A stretch of 64,000 bases of DNA, taken from NCBI RefSeq assembly GCF_030518195.1, contig NZ_JAULSC010000010.1, forward strand, positions 62,001 through 126,000, read 5' to 3'. Origin of the DNA: Nocardioides cremeus. Its GTDB lineage: Bacteria; Actinomycetota; Actinomycetes; Propionibacteriales; Nocardioidaceae. A program made the translations under genes and the position numbers. Of the stretch, positions 63,867 through 64,000 are shown in pieces; positions within the stretch are counted from its first letter, which is position 1, and every line of letters starts with the position of its first letter. Under the pieces are notes generated by a model. It was not told the DNA's origin, did no database searches, and saw only the letters and a list, made by a program, of their open reading frames with translations.

Positions 63867-64000
63867 CGTGTGCCTTTCGTGCGCGAGGCCCGAGCCGGGG
63901 AGTCCGCTCGGATGGTCGTGGGGTCCACGCTATCGCCGCGGGGGCCCGACTTCAAACACCTGTTCGACTGCGTGTCGCGAGCGGCGATGGAGCCTCGCCG
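63867..64000. promoter_or_regulatory. lexA promoter region with SOS box at 63952-63967
   Basis: TCAAACACCTGTTCGA matches the actinobacterial LexA site TCGAACnnnnGTTCGA at all but one fixed position. GAAAGG before the lexA ATG is the Shine-Dalgarno. The site could also serve a divergent SOS gene beyond the window edge; none is visible here. Confidence 0.8.

Overview
This 64 kb window comes from the chromosome of a very GC-rich actinobacterium. The gene repertoire (MEP-pathway isoprenoid genes, a DAP epimerase, an Rpf-type peptidoglycan hydrolase, a Tat-exported phosphatase set), the GTG/ATG starts with ATGA or TGATG overlaps, the TAnnnT minus-10 elements and the gene order tatD-rpfB-ksgA-ispE all fit the Nocardioides / Propionibacteriales neighbourhood. 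The genus is an inference. No prophage, plasmid backbone, CRISPR array or rRNA operon was seen. There is one tRNA gene and one TnpB-carrying mobile unit.

Layout. 1-8.7 kb: a partial alpha/beta hydrolase, ispF, a membrane molybdopterin oxidoreductase and a C39-type secreted peptidase, then cysS, rlmB and a membrane metallophosphoesterase. 8.8-19.8 kb: a divergent accessory island. A GMC alcohol oxidase/dehydrogenase plus aldehyde dehydrogenase are read leftward, and a six-gene branched-chain-type ABC transporter operon (lipoprotein, fused LivH-LivM permease, LivG, LivF, surface-anchored protein, Zn-knuckle membrane protein) is read rightward. The intergenic region carries two sites matching the KstR-type operator TnnAACnnGTTnnA. 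20-31.9 kb: a DUF4032 kinase-like protein, a GH13 amylase, an SDR gene with a third KstR-type site inside its promoter, tRNA-Thr directly abutting rsmI, then tatD-rpfB-ksgA-ispE and a Uup-like ABC-F ATPase. 32-34.9 kb: a MarR regulator diverging from a trans-aconitate-methyltransferase-like gene, a VOC protein, a CsoR-family protein lacking its metal ligands, and a DUF4442 thioesterase. 34.9-38.2 kb: a complete gluABCD-type glutamate importer. 38.3-52.9 kb: a PHP hydrolase, miaB, an AbiEi/DUF559-like protein, a five-gene coupled operon of tiny acidic proteins around a Nudix hydrolase, miaA, a DHFR-like reductase, gamma-glutamyltransferase, a PPOX protein, dapF, an SDR, a hydrolase, a nucleoside-kinase-like gene and hflX. 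53-64 kb: PhoX, an SGNH hydrolase, dinG, a DUF305 lipoprotein, two further Tat phosphatases, a TnpB element and lexA with an SOS box.

The most unusual signal is not a gene. Five intergenic elements (near 4.36, 8.73, 19.91, 28.24 and 31.95 kb) each consist of three consecutive palindromes. Wherever the centres can be placed they lie exactly 31 bp apart, with outer half-sites fitting TYCMYCGGSY, although the overall sequences differ strongly between loci. Other nested palindromes occur near 32.6, 42.4, 50.6, 57.5 and 58.3 kb.

A second theme is leaderless expression: at least eight genes show a TAnnnT hexamer 6-7 bases before the start codon. In two of these promoters an operator-like palindrome overlaps or directly adjoins the minus-10.
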